Assembly: GCF_910588665.1 (NCBI RefSeq)
Contig: NZ_CAJUPR010000001.1
Coordinates: 186,001-250,000 of the forward strand
DNA from: an uncultured Brachyspira sp.
Lineage (GTDB): Bacteria > Spirochaetota > Brachyspiria > Brachyspirales > Brachyspiraceae
Direction: 5' to 3'
Length of the DNA stretch: 64,000 nucleotides
Below are positions 53,425 to 63,127 of the stretch, one piece after another; the first letter of the stretch is position 1, and every line of letters begins with the position of its first letter. The notes under the pieces are model-generated. The model was not told where the DNA came from and ran no database searches. It saw only the letters and a program-made list of their open reading frames with translations. Made by a program: the position numbers and the translations under genes.

Positions 53425-53917
53425 CCATTGCTATATTAACACTTACAAAACCAAGCGAAGATTGAAAAGGTATTATTATAGTTTGTAGGTTTTTAGGAAT
53501 TATCTGTATTTCTTTGCCGAAGTAGAGTATAGGAGGCGTGATATCGCAGCTTATTCCTTCTTCGGCTAATTTAGTTATGGCAAGACCGCTTATAGTATTT
53601 CCCATTTCATTAATAACGCTTCGCATCATATCTTCAAAATCATCTTCAGAATCGTATTCTCCGCGTTTCTTATCTGTGAGATTTTCGGTAAGAAGCTGAG
53701 AAAAATTTTCAGGGAATTCATATAATACCTGACCATTAACATCCCCTACAATTCCTATAGCAACACCATATCCTGAGAAAAGCTTACGCCCCTGACCTTT
53801 TACAAGGGTTCCTTTTTCCATTGTAAGACCTGCCATTTCTTTGAATATTGATACTAAAGATACTATAAACGGATTAATAAATCTCACATCCATAAATTTA
53901 ATAGGAGTTGTAGCCAT
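53417..53917 (-). CDS. cheX: CheX-type chemotaxis protein
   Basis: A 166-aa CheC/CheX-family protein, usually a CheY-P phosphatase in spirochaetes. Landmarks are VRFINPFIVSLVSIFKEMAG at 11-30 and the active-site helix MMRSVINEMGNTISGLA near 103-119, with the family's E..N pair (ExxN in NEMGN). AAGGA precedes the ATG. It is the first gene of a short unit with the amidase. Confidence 0.88.
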   Translation of the reverse strand: MATTPIKFMDVRFINPFIVSLVSIFKEMAGLTMEKGTLVKGQGRKLFSGYGVAIGIVGDVNGQVLYEFPENFSQLLTENLTDKKRGEYDSEDDFEDMMRSVINEMGNTISGLAITKLAEEGISCDITPPILYFGKEIQIIPKNLQTIIIPFQSSLGFVSVNIAMDA

Positions 53918-54256
53918 ATTTATTTCCTTGCAAATTTAATTTATTATTTAGGTTAATTATAACATAGTTAATTTTTATTTCAATAATAATTAAATTTAAA
54001 TTTATTAATTGTCTAGTTTTATAATTTATTTTACCATATATTTTTGTTTATGTGCATACATAAGATGTTATATTATATATAATGATTTTGACTTTATATA
54101 TAGTTTTAAGTAATTATATTTTTTATATTTATTTGCCGAAGTAAATTTTATTGAAAAAATACCGTAAATATTTATAGTAAATATATAATTTATAAATTTG
54201 ACTTGATATTTAACTTAAATGATTATAGAATAAAAGCAATCAGATAGGGGTTTAAT
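53918..54256. other. Divergent intergenic region, cheX and dnaE
   Basis: Holds the cheX promoter (minus strand TTGAAA 53983-53978, 16-nt spacer, TATAAT 53961-53956). A weak dnaE promoter candidate is also present: TTGACT 54198-54203 with a poor -10 near 54221-54229. The 200 bases between are A/T-rich; I see no ORF, RNA gene or strong repeat there. Confidence 0.5.
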
Positions 54257-57200
54257 ATGTCATTTGTTCATTTGCATGTACATACTCAGTATTCAATATT
54301 AGACGGAGCTTCACGCATAAAATCTCTCTATTCAAAAAAGGATAAGAAAAAAAGACTTATACCGGGTTTGATAGATAGGGCTCTTGAGCTTGGAATGCCA
54401 GCAATAGCCATTACCGATCATGGAAATATGTTCGGAGCTATGGAGTTTTTTTCTGAGGCTAAGGACAAGGGCATTATACCTATAATAGGCTGCGAACTTT
54501 ATGTTGCCCCTAAGACCAGATTCGATAAAAAGGCTGAAAACTCAGAAGAAAAGAGCGCTATGCATATTATTATGCTTGCTAAGGATAAAGAAGGTTATGA
54601 TAATTTATGCAAGCTTGTAACTTTCGGATATACAGAAGGTTTTTATTATCGTCCTAGGGTTGACCATGAATTAATAGAAAAATATAATAAAGGATTAATC
54701 TGCTTATCCGCATGTATGGGGGGAGAAATACCTATTGCCATAAGAAAAAAAGACTATAAGCATGCTTCAAAATTGGCTGAGTATTATAAATCTATTTTCA
54801 AAGATGATTTTTATATAGAACTTCAGGATCATAATATATCTGAAGAGAAATCATTAAACAGCGCATTATATAAATTAGCAAATCATTATAATATAGAAAT
54901 GGTTGTAACAAATGATGTTCATTATGTATTAAAAGAGGATGCTAAAGCCCATGAGATACTTCTTGCCATACAGACAAAGTCTACTTTAGATTCTCCAAGA
55001 AGATATAAATTTCCAAGTAATGAGTTTCATTTAAAAAGCGAAGAGGAAATGATGAAGTCTTTTTCAAAACTTCCGAAAGCGTTTGAAAATACTGTTAGGA
55101 TAGCAGAACAATGCAGAGATTTAAATATAATGAGTAAAACTTATTATATGCCTAATTATGAGCTTCCTGACGGCGAAACGGAGACTACTGCTCTTAGAAA
55201 TATGTGTATAGAGGGTCTAAGCAAATACTATAATAATAATATCCCTAAAGATGCTATGGACAGGCTTGAAATGGAATTGGGCGTTATATCTAAAATGGGA
55301 TTTGAAGGATATTTTTTAGTGGTTCAGGACTTTATTAATTATGCCAGAAATAATGATGTAGCAGTCGGACCAGGGAGAGGAAGCGCTGCAGGCTCCATAG
55401 TTGCATTTGCCACAGGAATTACCAAGGTTAATCCTCTTGATTATAATCTGCTTTTTGAAAGATTTTTAAATCCTGAGAGAAAAAGCATGCCAGATATAGA
55501 TGTAGACTTCCAAGATGATAAAAGAGAAGTAATAATAGATTATGTAAAAGATAAATACGGCAAAGATAATGTTGCCCAAATTGCCACATTCGGAGCTTTG
55601 GGCGGAAGATCCGTTATAAGAGATGTATGCCGTGTTATGGGTATAGATTTGGCTACAGCCGACAGACTTGCTAAAGGAATACCTAATAATATAAGGGTAG
55701 TTGATATATATGATGACCCTGATTGCGCAGATTTTCGAAAGGAGATAGAAAGCAGCAGGGAATTAAAAAGCATGTACGAAATATCATCAAGACTTGACGG
55801 TTTGGTAAGGAATGTAGGTTTGCATGCTGCGGGAGTTATAATATCTTCTCATCCTATAATGGATTTAGCGCCTGTGTATCAGGATTCTAAGACAGGAACC
55901 AGAGCTTGTCAGTATGAGATGACCTATGTTGAAAGTGCGGGTCTTATAAAAATGGATTTTTTAGGTATTAAGAACTTAAGACTTATAAAAGATGCGGTTA
56001 AAGATATAAAAGAAAGATACAAAATAGAAATAGATATTGATAAGCTTCCTTTAGATGATGAAGCCGTTTACAGTATATTCAGAAAAGCCGATACGGGCGG
56101 TATTTTCCAATTTGAAAGTCCTGGTATGCGTCAGATGCTTATTAATATACAGCCTACGGTTTTTGATGATTTGGTTTCCAGTGTGGCATTATATCGTCCG
56201 GGACCTTTGAATTCTGGAATGGATAAAGATTATGCGGACAGAAAAAATAAAAGAAAAGAAATTGTATACAAACATCCTGATTTAGAGCCTATACTTAAAG
56301 AGAGTCAGGGAGTGCTTATATATCAGGAGCAGATTATGGCTATAAGCAGGTTTATAGGAGGATTTACTGCAGCAGAAGCCGATGATTTAAGAAAAGCTAT
56401 GGGTAAAAAAATTGCAGATAAAATGAACTCTATGGAAGCGAAATTTATTAATGGCGGACTTGAAAGAGGATATGATAAAGAATTATTAACATATCTTTTT
56501 GATACTATGAAAGGATTTGCCGAATACGGTTTTAATAAATCTCATTCCGTTTGTTATGCTTTAATAGCTTATCAGGAGGCTTATATAAAAGCGCATTATC
56601 CTATGGAATATTATGTGGCTTTGCTTAATACGGTTATAGCTGATACTGATAAAATAGACTTATATCTTAATGAAATTAAACAAAAAAATATAGATGTAAT
56701 CACGGCAAATGTTTTTGAAAGCAATGCATTATTTTCGCAGAAGGACGGAAAAATAATTTATGCTTTGCATGCTATTAAAGGAATAGGTTTGCATGCAGCT
56801 TTAGCTATTGAAGAGGAGAGAGAAAAAAACGGACAGTTTAGAAATTTGGAAGATTTTGTTAAAAGAGTTGATGTTCATTTGGTTAATAGAAAGGTTTATG
56901 AAACATTAATTAAGAGCGGGGCATTTTCGGAGTTCGGATATACTCAGAATGCTTTGATTTCTTCTCTTGATGCAATACTCTCCCATGCATCTAATTATCA
57001 AAAAGAAACTTTATCAGGTCAGACTATGCTTTTTGATTCTATGTCTGAAGATGATTCAGGAAGCGCATCTTTGGTTATAGAAAGGCATATTGAGTATTCT
57101 CCGAATATTTTAATGGAAAATGAGAAAGAAGTTTTAGGATTTTCTTTGAGGTATCATCCTTTTTCAAGATATATAAGTAAAATAGATTATAAATATTTCA

Positions 57201-57919
57201 ATAATACTTTAGATATTGATAATTTAAAAGATAAAGATGAGTTCTTAATCCCATGTGTTGTTATATCAGTAATAGAATCTTCTACAAAGAAAAATGCTCC
57301 TATGCTTGCATTAAAAGTTATGGATTTATTTACCGAATATACATTTTTTATTACGGCTAAAAATCAAATTCTTAAGTATAGAGATATGCTTGAAGAACAG
57401 GCAGGTATATTGATAAAGGGACGAAAAGAAAAAAACAGATTCTCTGAAAAAATATATAATAACATTTCGGATATAAAATTATTAGATGATTATCTGAAAG
57501 ATAATAATATGAAGCTTAAGGAAATAAACAGAGATAGTATTAAAAGAGATTCTAAATTAAGAGATGATAGTCTGCATGCTCAGTTTAAGAATAACAGAGA
57601 AAATATTATTAAACGCTCGGATAATATTGTTTCCAATGCTGCATTTAATAACAGCATATCATCTAAATATACCGGCAGCGGAAAAAAACAGCTCGCTTTG
57701 TATGTTAATAAAAATATATTTGATGATATGGATTTATTATGCCTTCAAAATGCCATATCCTCAAATCCGGGAGATTATACCATATTCTTAAAATTAAAAT
57801 CAGAAAGCGGTACTGAAGTATTCAAAATAGGCGAGAATTACAAAGTTGATCCGAATCAGAGATTTTTAAATGAAGCTAAAAGCGCATTAAGGTCCCTGAT
57901 AGAAATAGAATATGCTTAA
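54257..57919 (+). CDS. dnaE: DNA polymerase III alpha subunit
   Basis: Replicative polymerase, 1220 aa. The PHP domain opens the protein (FVHLHVHTQYSILDGASRIK, ITDHGNM). The palm domain carries catalytic Asp413 and Asp415 in PDIDVDFQDDKR, and the GPGRGSAAGSIVA block lies shortly before. A helix-hairpin-helix region near 830-860 follows. A clamp-binding motif QTMLF begins at Gln922, then an OB-fold region and a short tail. AGGGGT precedes the ATG. It is a single gene closed by a strong terminator. Confidence 0.97.
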   Translation: MSFVHLHVHTQYSILDGASRIKSLYSKKDKKKRLIPGLIDRALELGMPAIAITDHGNMFGAMEFFSEAKDKGIIPIIGCELYVAPKTRFDKKAENSEEKSAMHIIMLAKDKEGYDNLCKLVTFGYTEGFYYRPRVDHELIEKYNKGLICLSACMGGEIPIAIRKKDYKHASKLAEYYKSIFKDDFYIELQDHNISEEKSLNSALYKLANHYNIEMVVTNDVHYVLKEDAKAHEILLAIQTKSTLDSPRRYKFPSNEFHLKSEEEMMKSFSKLPKAFENTVRIAEQCRDLNIMSKTYYMPNYELPDGETETTALRNMCIEGLSKYYNNNIPKDAMDRLEMELGVISKMGFEGYFLVVQDFINYARNNDVAVGPGRGSAAGSIVAFATGITKVNPLDYNLLFERFLNPERKSMPDIDVDFQDDKREVIIDYVKDKYGKDNVAQIATFGALGGRSVIRDVCRVMGIDLATADRLAKGIPNNIRVVDIYDDPDCADFRKEIESSRELKSMYEISSRLDGLVRNVGLHAAGVIISSHPIMDLAPVYQDSKTGTRACQYEMTYVESAGLIKMDFLGIKNLRLIKDAVKDIKERYKIEIDIDKLPLDDEAVYSIFRKADTGGIFQFESPGMRQMLINIQPTVFDDLVSSVALYRPGPLNSGMDKDYADRKNKRKEIVYKHPDLEPILKESQGVLIYQEQIMAISRFIGGFTAAEADDLRKAMGKKIADKMNSMEAKFINGGLERGYDKELLTYLFDTMKGFAEYGFNKSHSVCYALIAYQEAYIKAHYPMEYYVALLNTVIADTDKIDLYLNEIKQKNIDVITANVFESNALFSQKDGKIIYALHAIKGIGLHAALAIEEEREKNGQFRNLEDFVKRVDVHLVNRKVYETLIKSGAFSEFGYTQNALISSLDAILSHASNYQKETLSGQTMLFDSMSEDDSGSASLVIERHIEYSPNILMENEKEVLGFSLRYHPFSRYISKIDYKYFNNTLDIDNLKDKDEFLIPCVVISVIESSTKKNAPMLALKVMDLFTEYTFFITAKNQILKYRDMLEEQAGILIKGRKEKNRFSEKIYNNISDIKLLDDYLKDNNMKLKEINRDSIKRDSKLRDDSLHAQFKNNRENIIKRSDNIVSNAAFNNSISSKYTGSGKKQLALYVNKNIFDDMDLLCLQNAISSNPGDYTIFLKLKSESGTEVFKIGENYKVDPNQRFLNEAKSALRSLIEIEYA

Positions 57920-57944
57920 ATAATAAGTAATTTAATTTTTATTT

Positions 57945-57978
57945 AAAAAGCCTGCCTTAAGTTAAGGGCAGGCTTTTT
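57945..57978. terminator. Bidirectional terminator between dnaE and clpB
   Basis: A perfect 12-bp stem (57945-57956 with 57967-57978) has GC core GCCTGCC and flanking A5/T5 tracts, serving both convergent genes. Confidence 0.92.
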
Positions 57979-57985
57979 ACAAATA

Positions 57986-60565
57986 TTATTTTTCAAAAAT
58001 TAAATTATCTCCCGATTTTACAGCTTTAATAGTGTCTCCTTCCAAATATTTTCCTCTGAGTATTTCCTTAGACAAAGGATTTTCTATATAGTTTTGTATG
58101 GCTCTTTTTAAGGGTCTTGCTCCGAATTGAGGATCATAACCGATATCGGCAATATAATTTACAGCTTCATCGCTTATATATAATGTTATTCTCCTGTCTT
58201 TAAGTCTGTCAGCTACTCTTGATATCTGATTTTTTACTATCTCGGCAATATATTTTTTTTCAAGTCTTGTAAATGTTATTATCTCATCTATTCTATTTAA
58301 AAACTCGGGTCTGAACGACATTTTTAATAGTTCATTAATTTTTTCTTTTATATCCTTTATATCATTAGCTTCAAGAATCAAGTCCGAACCTAAATTGCTT
58401 GTCATTATTATAATAGTGTTTTTAAAGTCCACTATTCTTCCTTGTCCGTCTGTAAGTCTTCCGTCATCCAATACCTGAAGAAGCACATTAAATACATCAT
58501 GATGAGCTTTTTCTATCTCATCAAATAGTATAACAGAATAAGGTCTTCTTCTTACAGCCTCCGTTAATTGTCCGCCTTCATCATAACCTACATATCCGGG
58601 AGGAGCTCCTATAAGCCTTGTAACTGAGAATTTTTCCATGTACTCGCTCATATCTATTCTTGTTAATGCTTTTTCATCGCTGAATAAGAAATCGGCAAGA
58701 GTTTTTGCAAGTTCGGTTTTTCCAACCCCAGTAGGTCCTATAAATAGAAAGCTTCCAAGAGGTTTATTTTCATCGGAAAGTCCTGCTCTGTTTCTTCTGA
58801 TAGCATCGGCAACGGAAGTTATAGCTTCTTCTTGTCCTACAACTCTTTTATGAAGCACTTCTTCAAGCTGCAGGTATTTTTCTTTTTCACCCGCAAGCAT
58901 TTTGCTTACAGGTATGCCTGTCCATACCGATATGACTTTTGCTATATCATCTTCCGAAATCTCTTCTCTTAAGAGCCTTTTTTTATCAGAGTTTTTTGCC
59001 TCATTCGCTGCTTTAGAAGCCTCTTCAAGTTTTTTCTGAAGTTCAGGAATTTTACCGTATTTTATTTCAGCGGCTTTTGCCAAATTTCCTTCTCTTGTAT
59101 ACTGAGTTTCTTTTATATTTAAAGCTTCAAGCTCTTCTTTTAATTTCCTTGTTTCTTCAATTCTTCCTTTCTCATTATCCCATTGAAGCTTCATAGCATT
59201 GCGTTTTTCGGAAAGTTCTGATAATTCTTTTTCAAGTTTCTCAAGTCTTTCTTTAGAAGCAGCGTCATTTTCTTTTGAAAGCGCCTGTTTTTCTATATTG
59301 AGCTGTAAAATTTTTCTCTCTATTTTATCAAGTTCTGCAGGCTGACTGTCTATTTCTATTTTTAATTGGCTTGCAGCTTCATCTACTAAGTCAATAGCCT
59401 TATCAGGCAGAAATCTATTAGTTATATATCTGTTTGATAAAACGGCTGCTGAAACCAGCGCTTCATCTTTTATTCTTATACCATGATGAACTTCGTATTT
59501 ATCTTTTAATCCTCTTAATATAGATATGGTATCTTCAACACTTGGTTCTTTGCAGTATACCTGCTGGAATCTTCTCTCAAGCGCTTTATCTCTTTCTATA
59601 TATTTTCTGTATTCGTCTAAAGTAGTTGCGCCTATTGCTCTTAATTCTCCTCTTGCCAATGCTGGTTTAAGCAAATTAGAAGCATCCATAGCTCCTTCCG
59701 TAGCGCCTGCTCCTACTAAAGTATGAAGTTCATCTATAAACAATATTATACTGCCTTCCGATTTTTCCACCTCATTAATAACAGCTTTCAGTCTCTCCTC
59801 AAACTCTCCTCTGAATTTTGCTCCCGCTACTAATGCACCTAAATCCAATGCTAACACTCTTTTATCTTTAAGTCCTTCAGGTACATCTTGAGAAACTATT
59901 CTTCTTGCAAGTCCTTCAACAATGGCTGTTTTACCTACTCCTGGCTCTCCTATAAGCACAGGATTATTTTTTGTCCTTCTTGATAATACCTGCATAACTC
60001 TTCTTATTTCTTCATCTCTTCCTATAACTGGATCTATCTTTTCATCTTTTGCCAATTTAGTTAAATCACGGCAGTATTTATCAAGAGCCTGCATTTTTGC
60101 TTCAGGATCCTGACTATTAATTTTCTGTCCTTTTCTTAATTCTTTTAATGCACTCAAAACTTCTTTTTTACTTATTCCGATTTTTCTTAGCATATCTCCC
60201 GTTTTGTTATCAGCTTCGGAAAGCGCTAAGAATATATGCTCGGTGGATATATACTGATCTTTTAAAGCATTTGCTTCTTTTTCAGCCTTAGATAAAACTT
60301 TTCCCGCATTAGATGATAAATGCAGCTGAACATTTTCGCCTGTTACCTTTACATTTTCATCAACTATTCTTTGTGTTTTATCTATTAATGTGTTTATAGG
60401 AACACCTATTCTTTCAACAAGAGGCTGTATAAGCCCATCTTCCTGTTTTAATAGCGCAAGTAATAAATGTTCGCTTTTTATTTCATTATGATCTTCGCCG
60501 TTTGCTATATTAGCAGCTTCATTTACAGCATCTTGGGCTTTTATTGTGTATTTATTATAATCCAT
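57986..60565 (-). CDS. clpB: ClpB disaggregase chaperone
   Basis: Hexameric AAA+ chaperone that rescues aggregated proteins with DnaK. The 859-aa protein has the N domain (1-145), AAA domain 1 with Walker A GEPGVGKT (206-213), the coiled-coil middle domain (about 400-525, rich in Leu/Lys/Glu) and AAA domain 2 with GPTGVGKTEL. The pore loop KFRGEFEERL is seen. It lacks the ClpP-binding IGF/L tripeptide of ClpA/ClpX, as expected. AAGGAG lies upstream of the ATG. No CIRCE element is visible in the leader. Confidence 0.96.
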   Translation of the reverse strand: MDYNKYTIKAQDAVNEAANIANGEDHNEIKSEHLLLALLKQEDGLIQPLVERIGVPINTLIDKTQRIVDENVKVTGENVQLHLSSNAGKVLSKAEKEANALKDQYISTEHIFLALSEADNKTGDMLRKIGISKKEVLSALKELRKGQKINSQDPEAKMQALDKYCRDLTKLAKDEKIDPVIGRDEEIRRVMQVLSRRTKNNPVLIGEPGVGKTAIVEGLARRIVSQDVPEGLKDKRVLALDLGALVAGAKFRGEFEERLKAVINEVEKSEGSIILFIDELHTLVGAGATEGAMDASNLLKPALARGELRAIGATTLDEYRKYIERDKALERRFQQVYCKEPSVEDTISILRGLKDKYEVHHGIRIKDEALVSAAVLSNRYITNRFLPDKAIDLVDEAASQLKIEIDSQPAELDKIERKILQLNIEKQALSKENDAASKERLEKLEKELSELSEKRNAMKLQWDNEKGRIEETRKLKEELEALNIKETQYTREGNLAKAAEIKYGKIPELQKKLEEASKAANEAKNSDKKRLLREEISEDDIAKVISVWTGIPVSKMLAGEKEKYLQLEEVLHKRVVGQEEAITSVADAIRRNRAGLSDENKPLGSFLFIGPTGVGKTELAKTLADFLFSDEKALTRIDMSEYMEKFSVTRLIGAPPGYVGYDEGGQLTEAVRRRPYSVILFDEIEKAHHDVFNVLLQVLDDGRLTDGQGRIVDFKNTIIIMTSNLGSDLILEANDIKDIKEKINELLKMSFRPEFLNRIDEIITFTRLEKKYIAEIVKNQISRVADRLKDRRITLYISDEAVNYIADIGYDPQFGARPLKRAIQNYIENPLSKEILRGKYLEGDTIKAVKSGDNLIFEK

Positions 60566-60937
60566 ATTTCAAATCCGCTCCTTATATAAATTAATTATTT
60601 AAGTTTTAATTAAATAATTTGCTTAAGCATTTAAATGCCTTATTTATATATATGCAAAAAATATACCAATTATATATAGATTAATGTATAATTAGGCTCT
60701 TATCATAGTATATATAATAATTTTTTTATGTATATATTAATACTATTGTATAATTTTTATATATAGAATATACTTTGATGTATAAAAATTATACTATATA
60801 TTGAAAGCAGCTGTTTTATATATAGAAAATATTTGTAATAAAAATTAAATTAATGTTTTAATAATATATAAAAAAATACTGTTTATGATATAATCTTTTA
60901 CTGATTATTATTTGAAATATCTGCTTAGGAGTTTATT
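60566..60937. other. Divergent intergenic region with 14-bp inverted repeat, clpB and AGCS symporter
   Basis: An A/T-rich spacer. It contains a perfect 14-bp inverted repeat, GTATAATTTTTATA (60748-60761) with its complement (60781-60794) and a 19-nt loop. A TATAAT at 60889-60894 is a likely -10 for the symporter gene, though its -35 is poor. No ORF or RNA gene is seen. Confidence 0.55.
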
Positions 60938-62338
60938 ATGGAATTTGTGTCGGAGATAATTGCAAAAGTTAATAGTTTTTTATGGGATTATCTATTGATA
61001 ATTTTATTATGCGGAAGCGGAATATATTTTACCATAAGATTCAAATTTGTGCAGATTTTAAATTTTAAAGACGGATGGAATAGAATATTCGGAAGTATTT
61101 CTTTAATGGGAAAAGCAGCTGATAAGGAAGGAATGAGTTCTTTTCAATCTCTTGCTACGGCAATAGCCGCTCAGGTTGGAACTGGAAACTTAGCGGGCGC
61201 CGCTACGGCTTTAATTTCAGGAGGTCCTGGAGCAATATTTTGGATGTGGGTATCTGCTTTTTTTGGTATGGCTACAATATTTGCAGAAGCATCTTTGGGA
61301 AGCAGATATAAAACTACAGCTAAAGACGGTCATGTTATAGGATGTCCTGCATATTATATACAGGCTGCTTATAAAGGTTTTTTGGGTAAATTTTTATCGG
61401 TTTTGTTTGCAGTATTTATTATATTAGCTTTAGGATTTATGGGAAATATGGTGCAGTCTAATTCCATAAGCGGAGCTTTTGTTAATGCTTTTCCGCAGAT
61501 TAAGCCTATATATGCAGGTATAATATGCGCATTGATAGCAGCATTTATATTTATAGGAGGACTTAGAAGAATAGCTTCATTTGCAGAAAAAATAGTGCCT
61601 GTAATGGCTTTATTTTATATAATAGGTTCTTTAATAATAATCATAATGAATATTAAAAATCTTCCTAGTTCTATAGCTTTGATATTTACATCGGCTTTTA
61701 ATCCTCAGGCTGTTATAGGAGGAGGATTGGGTATAGGAGTACAGCAGGCTATGCGTTTTGGAGTTGCAAGAGGCTTATTTTCTAATGAGGCGGGTATGGG
61801 ATCTACTCCTCATGCTCATGCTTTAGCTAAAGTTGATCATCCATGCGAACAGGGTGTTGTTGCTATGATAGGAGTATTCTTTGATACATTTATAGTTGTA
61901 ACTTTAACCGCTTTAGTTATACTTGCTTCAGATATACTTCAGACGCAGATATATACTCTATCTTCCGTATCAGATATACCTGAGATTCTAAAAGGAGTAG
62001 GTTTGCCTCAGGAGGCTTTCAGATTGGGATTCGGACATTTAGGCGTTGTATTTGTTGCCGTATGTTTATTTTTCTTTGCTTTTACCACTATAATAAGCTG
62101 GTATTTTTTCGGAGAGCAGAACATTAAATATTTATTCGGAATAAAAGCTAAAAAAGTTTATTCCGTATTAGTAGTGGGATTCGTGCTTTTAGGTTCGGCA
62201 TTAAAAGTTGATTTGGTATGGGCATTGGCGGATACTTTTAACGGACTTATGGTTATACCGAATATTTTAGGGCTTCTCGCTTTAAGCGGCATTGTGTCGG
62301 CTTTGTTTAAGGAATATAATAATATAAATAAAAGATAA
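60938..62338 (+). CDS. Sodium:alanine symporter (AGCS family)
   Basis: A 466-aa membrane transporter importing alanine or glycine with sodium. Family signatures: AAQVGTGNLAGAATALISGG near 78-97 and GLFSNEAGMGSTPHAHA near 280-296. About ten to eleven hydrophobic segments are present. AGGAG lies 7 nt before the ATG. It converges on msrB with 9 nt between the stops. Confidence 0.93.
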   Translation: MEFVSEIIAKVNSFLWDYLLIILLCGSGIYFTIRFKFVQILNFKDGWNRIFGSISLMGKAADKEGMSSFQSLATAIAAQVGTGNLAGAATALISGGPGAIFWMWVSAFFGMATIFAEASLGSRYKTTAKDGHVIGCPAYYIQAAYKGFLGKFLSVLFAVFIILALGFMGNMVQSNSISGAFVNAFPQIKPIYAGIICALIAAFIFIGGLRRIASFAEKIVPVMALFYIIGSLIIIIMNIKNLPSSIALIFTSAFNPQAVIGGGLGIGVQQAMRFGVARGLFSNEAGMGSTPHAHALAKVDHPCEQGVVAMIGVFFDTFIVVTLTALVILASDILQTQIYTLSSVSDIPEILKGVGLPQEAFRLGFGHLGVVFVAVCLFFFAFTTIISWYFFGEQNIKYLFGIKAKKVYSVLVVGFVLLGSALKVDLVWALADTFNGLMVIPNILGLLALSGIVSALFKEYNNINKR

Positions 62339-62347
62339 TATTATTTA

Positions 62348-62707
62348 TTATTTCGGCTTGAATATCAGAGATATTGAATTAACGCAGTGTCTGACATTTT
62401 TTTCCGTCAGATGTTCTCCTTCAAATATATGTCCCAAATGTCCGCCGCATTTGCTGCATGTTATTTCTATTCTATATCCGTCTTCATCTAATGATCTTCT
62501 AACCGCACCTTTTATTTCATCGTCAAAGCTTGGCCATCCGCAATTAGATTTAAATTTATCTTTTGAACGGTATAATTCGGCTCCGCATTGTTTGCAGCAG
62601 TATACGCCTTCTTCAAAAAAATCATTGTATTTGCCTGTAAACGGATATTCTGTTCCTTTAAATATAATTATATTTTTTTCTTCTTCCGTAAGTTCTCTTT
62701 TTTCCAT
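62348..62707 (-). CDS. msrB: Peptide methionine-R-sulfoxide reductase
   Basis: Repairs oxidised methionine (R-sulfoxide) in proteins. The 119-aa protein has the structural zinc site CxxC twice (Cys38/41 and Cys84/87), the recycling Cys56 in SNCGWPSF, and the catalytic Cys108 in RHCVNSISL, so it is the cysteine (not selenocysteine) form. AGAGG precedes the ATG. It is a stand-alone domain without MsrA fusion. Confidence 0.95.
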   Translation of the reverse strand: MEKRELTEEEKNIIIFKGTEYPFTGKYNDFFEEGVYCCKQCGAELYRSKDKFKSNCGWPSFDDEIKGAVRRSLDEDGYRIEITCSKCGGHLGHIFEGEHLTEKNVRHCVNSISLIFKPK

Positions 62708-62811
62708 TTTTTAAATCCTCTTATATATTTAAATATATATATTATTATAATATTATTTATATTTTTTACAAATTAAAGTTTTTATTATTTTTAATAAAAA
62801 AGGATATAGTT

Positions 62812-63126
62812 ATGAATAAATGGCATTTAAGAAAAGTTAATAATAAATATGAGCTTTATCATATATATGATGATTTAGACGAAGAAATTCCTATTTCCGT
62901 ACTTTTAGATATTTTGAAAAATGAGTACCCAGATATAATTATTAAAAATGTGAAATCCGATATTATGAACGGAATATACTCTGAAGATATAATAATTAAT
63001 AATATAGTTTTCACTATATACGAAGAATTATCAAGCATAACATTCAGTTCATATAGTGCAGATAAAGAGAAGGCTAATAATATTATATATTATATAGGAA
63101 GCATACTAAAAGCAGATATTCAATAA
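62812..63126 (+). CDS. Small hypothetical protein
   Basis: Not recognised. A 104-aa soluble, acidic protein with no signal peptide; predicted alternating helix and strand (ISVLLDILKNEYPDIIIKNV; IIINNIVFTIYEELSSITF). AAAAAGGAT precedes the ATG at a proper distance, which supports translation. It ends 1 nt before the convergent patatin gene's stop codon. Confidence 0.55.
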   Translation: MNKWHLRKVNNKYELYHIYDDLDEEIPISVLLDILKNEYPDIIIKNVKSDIMNGIYSEDIIINNIVFTIYEELSSITFSSYSADKEKANNIIYYIGSILKADIQ

Positions 63127-63127
63127 T

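Noticed and set aside
60566..60937. CIRCE or other heat-shock operator for clpB
   Set aside because: No TTAGCACTC-N9-GAGTGCTAA-type repeat is present.
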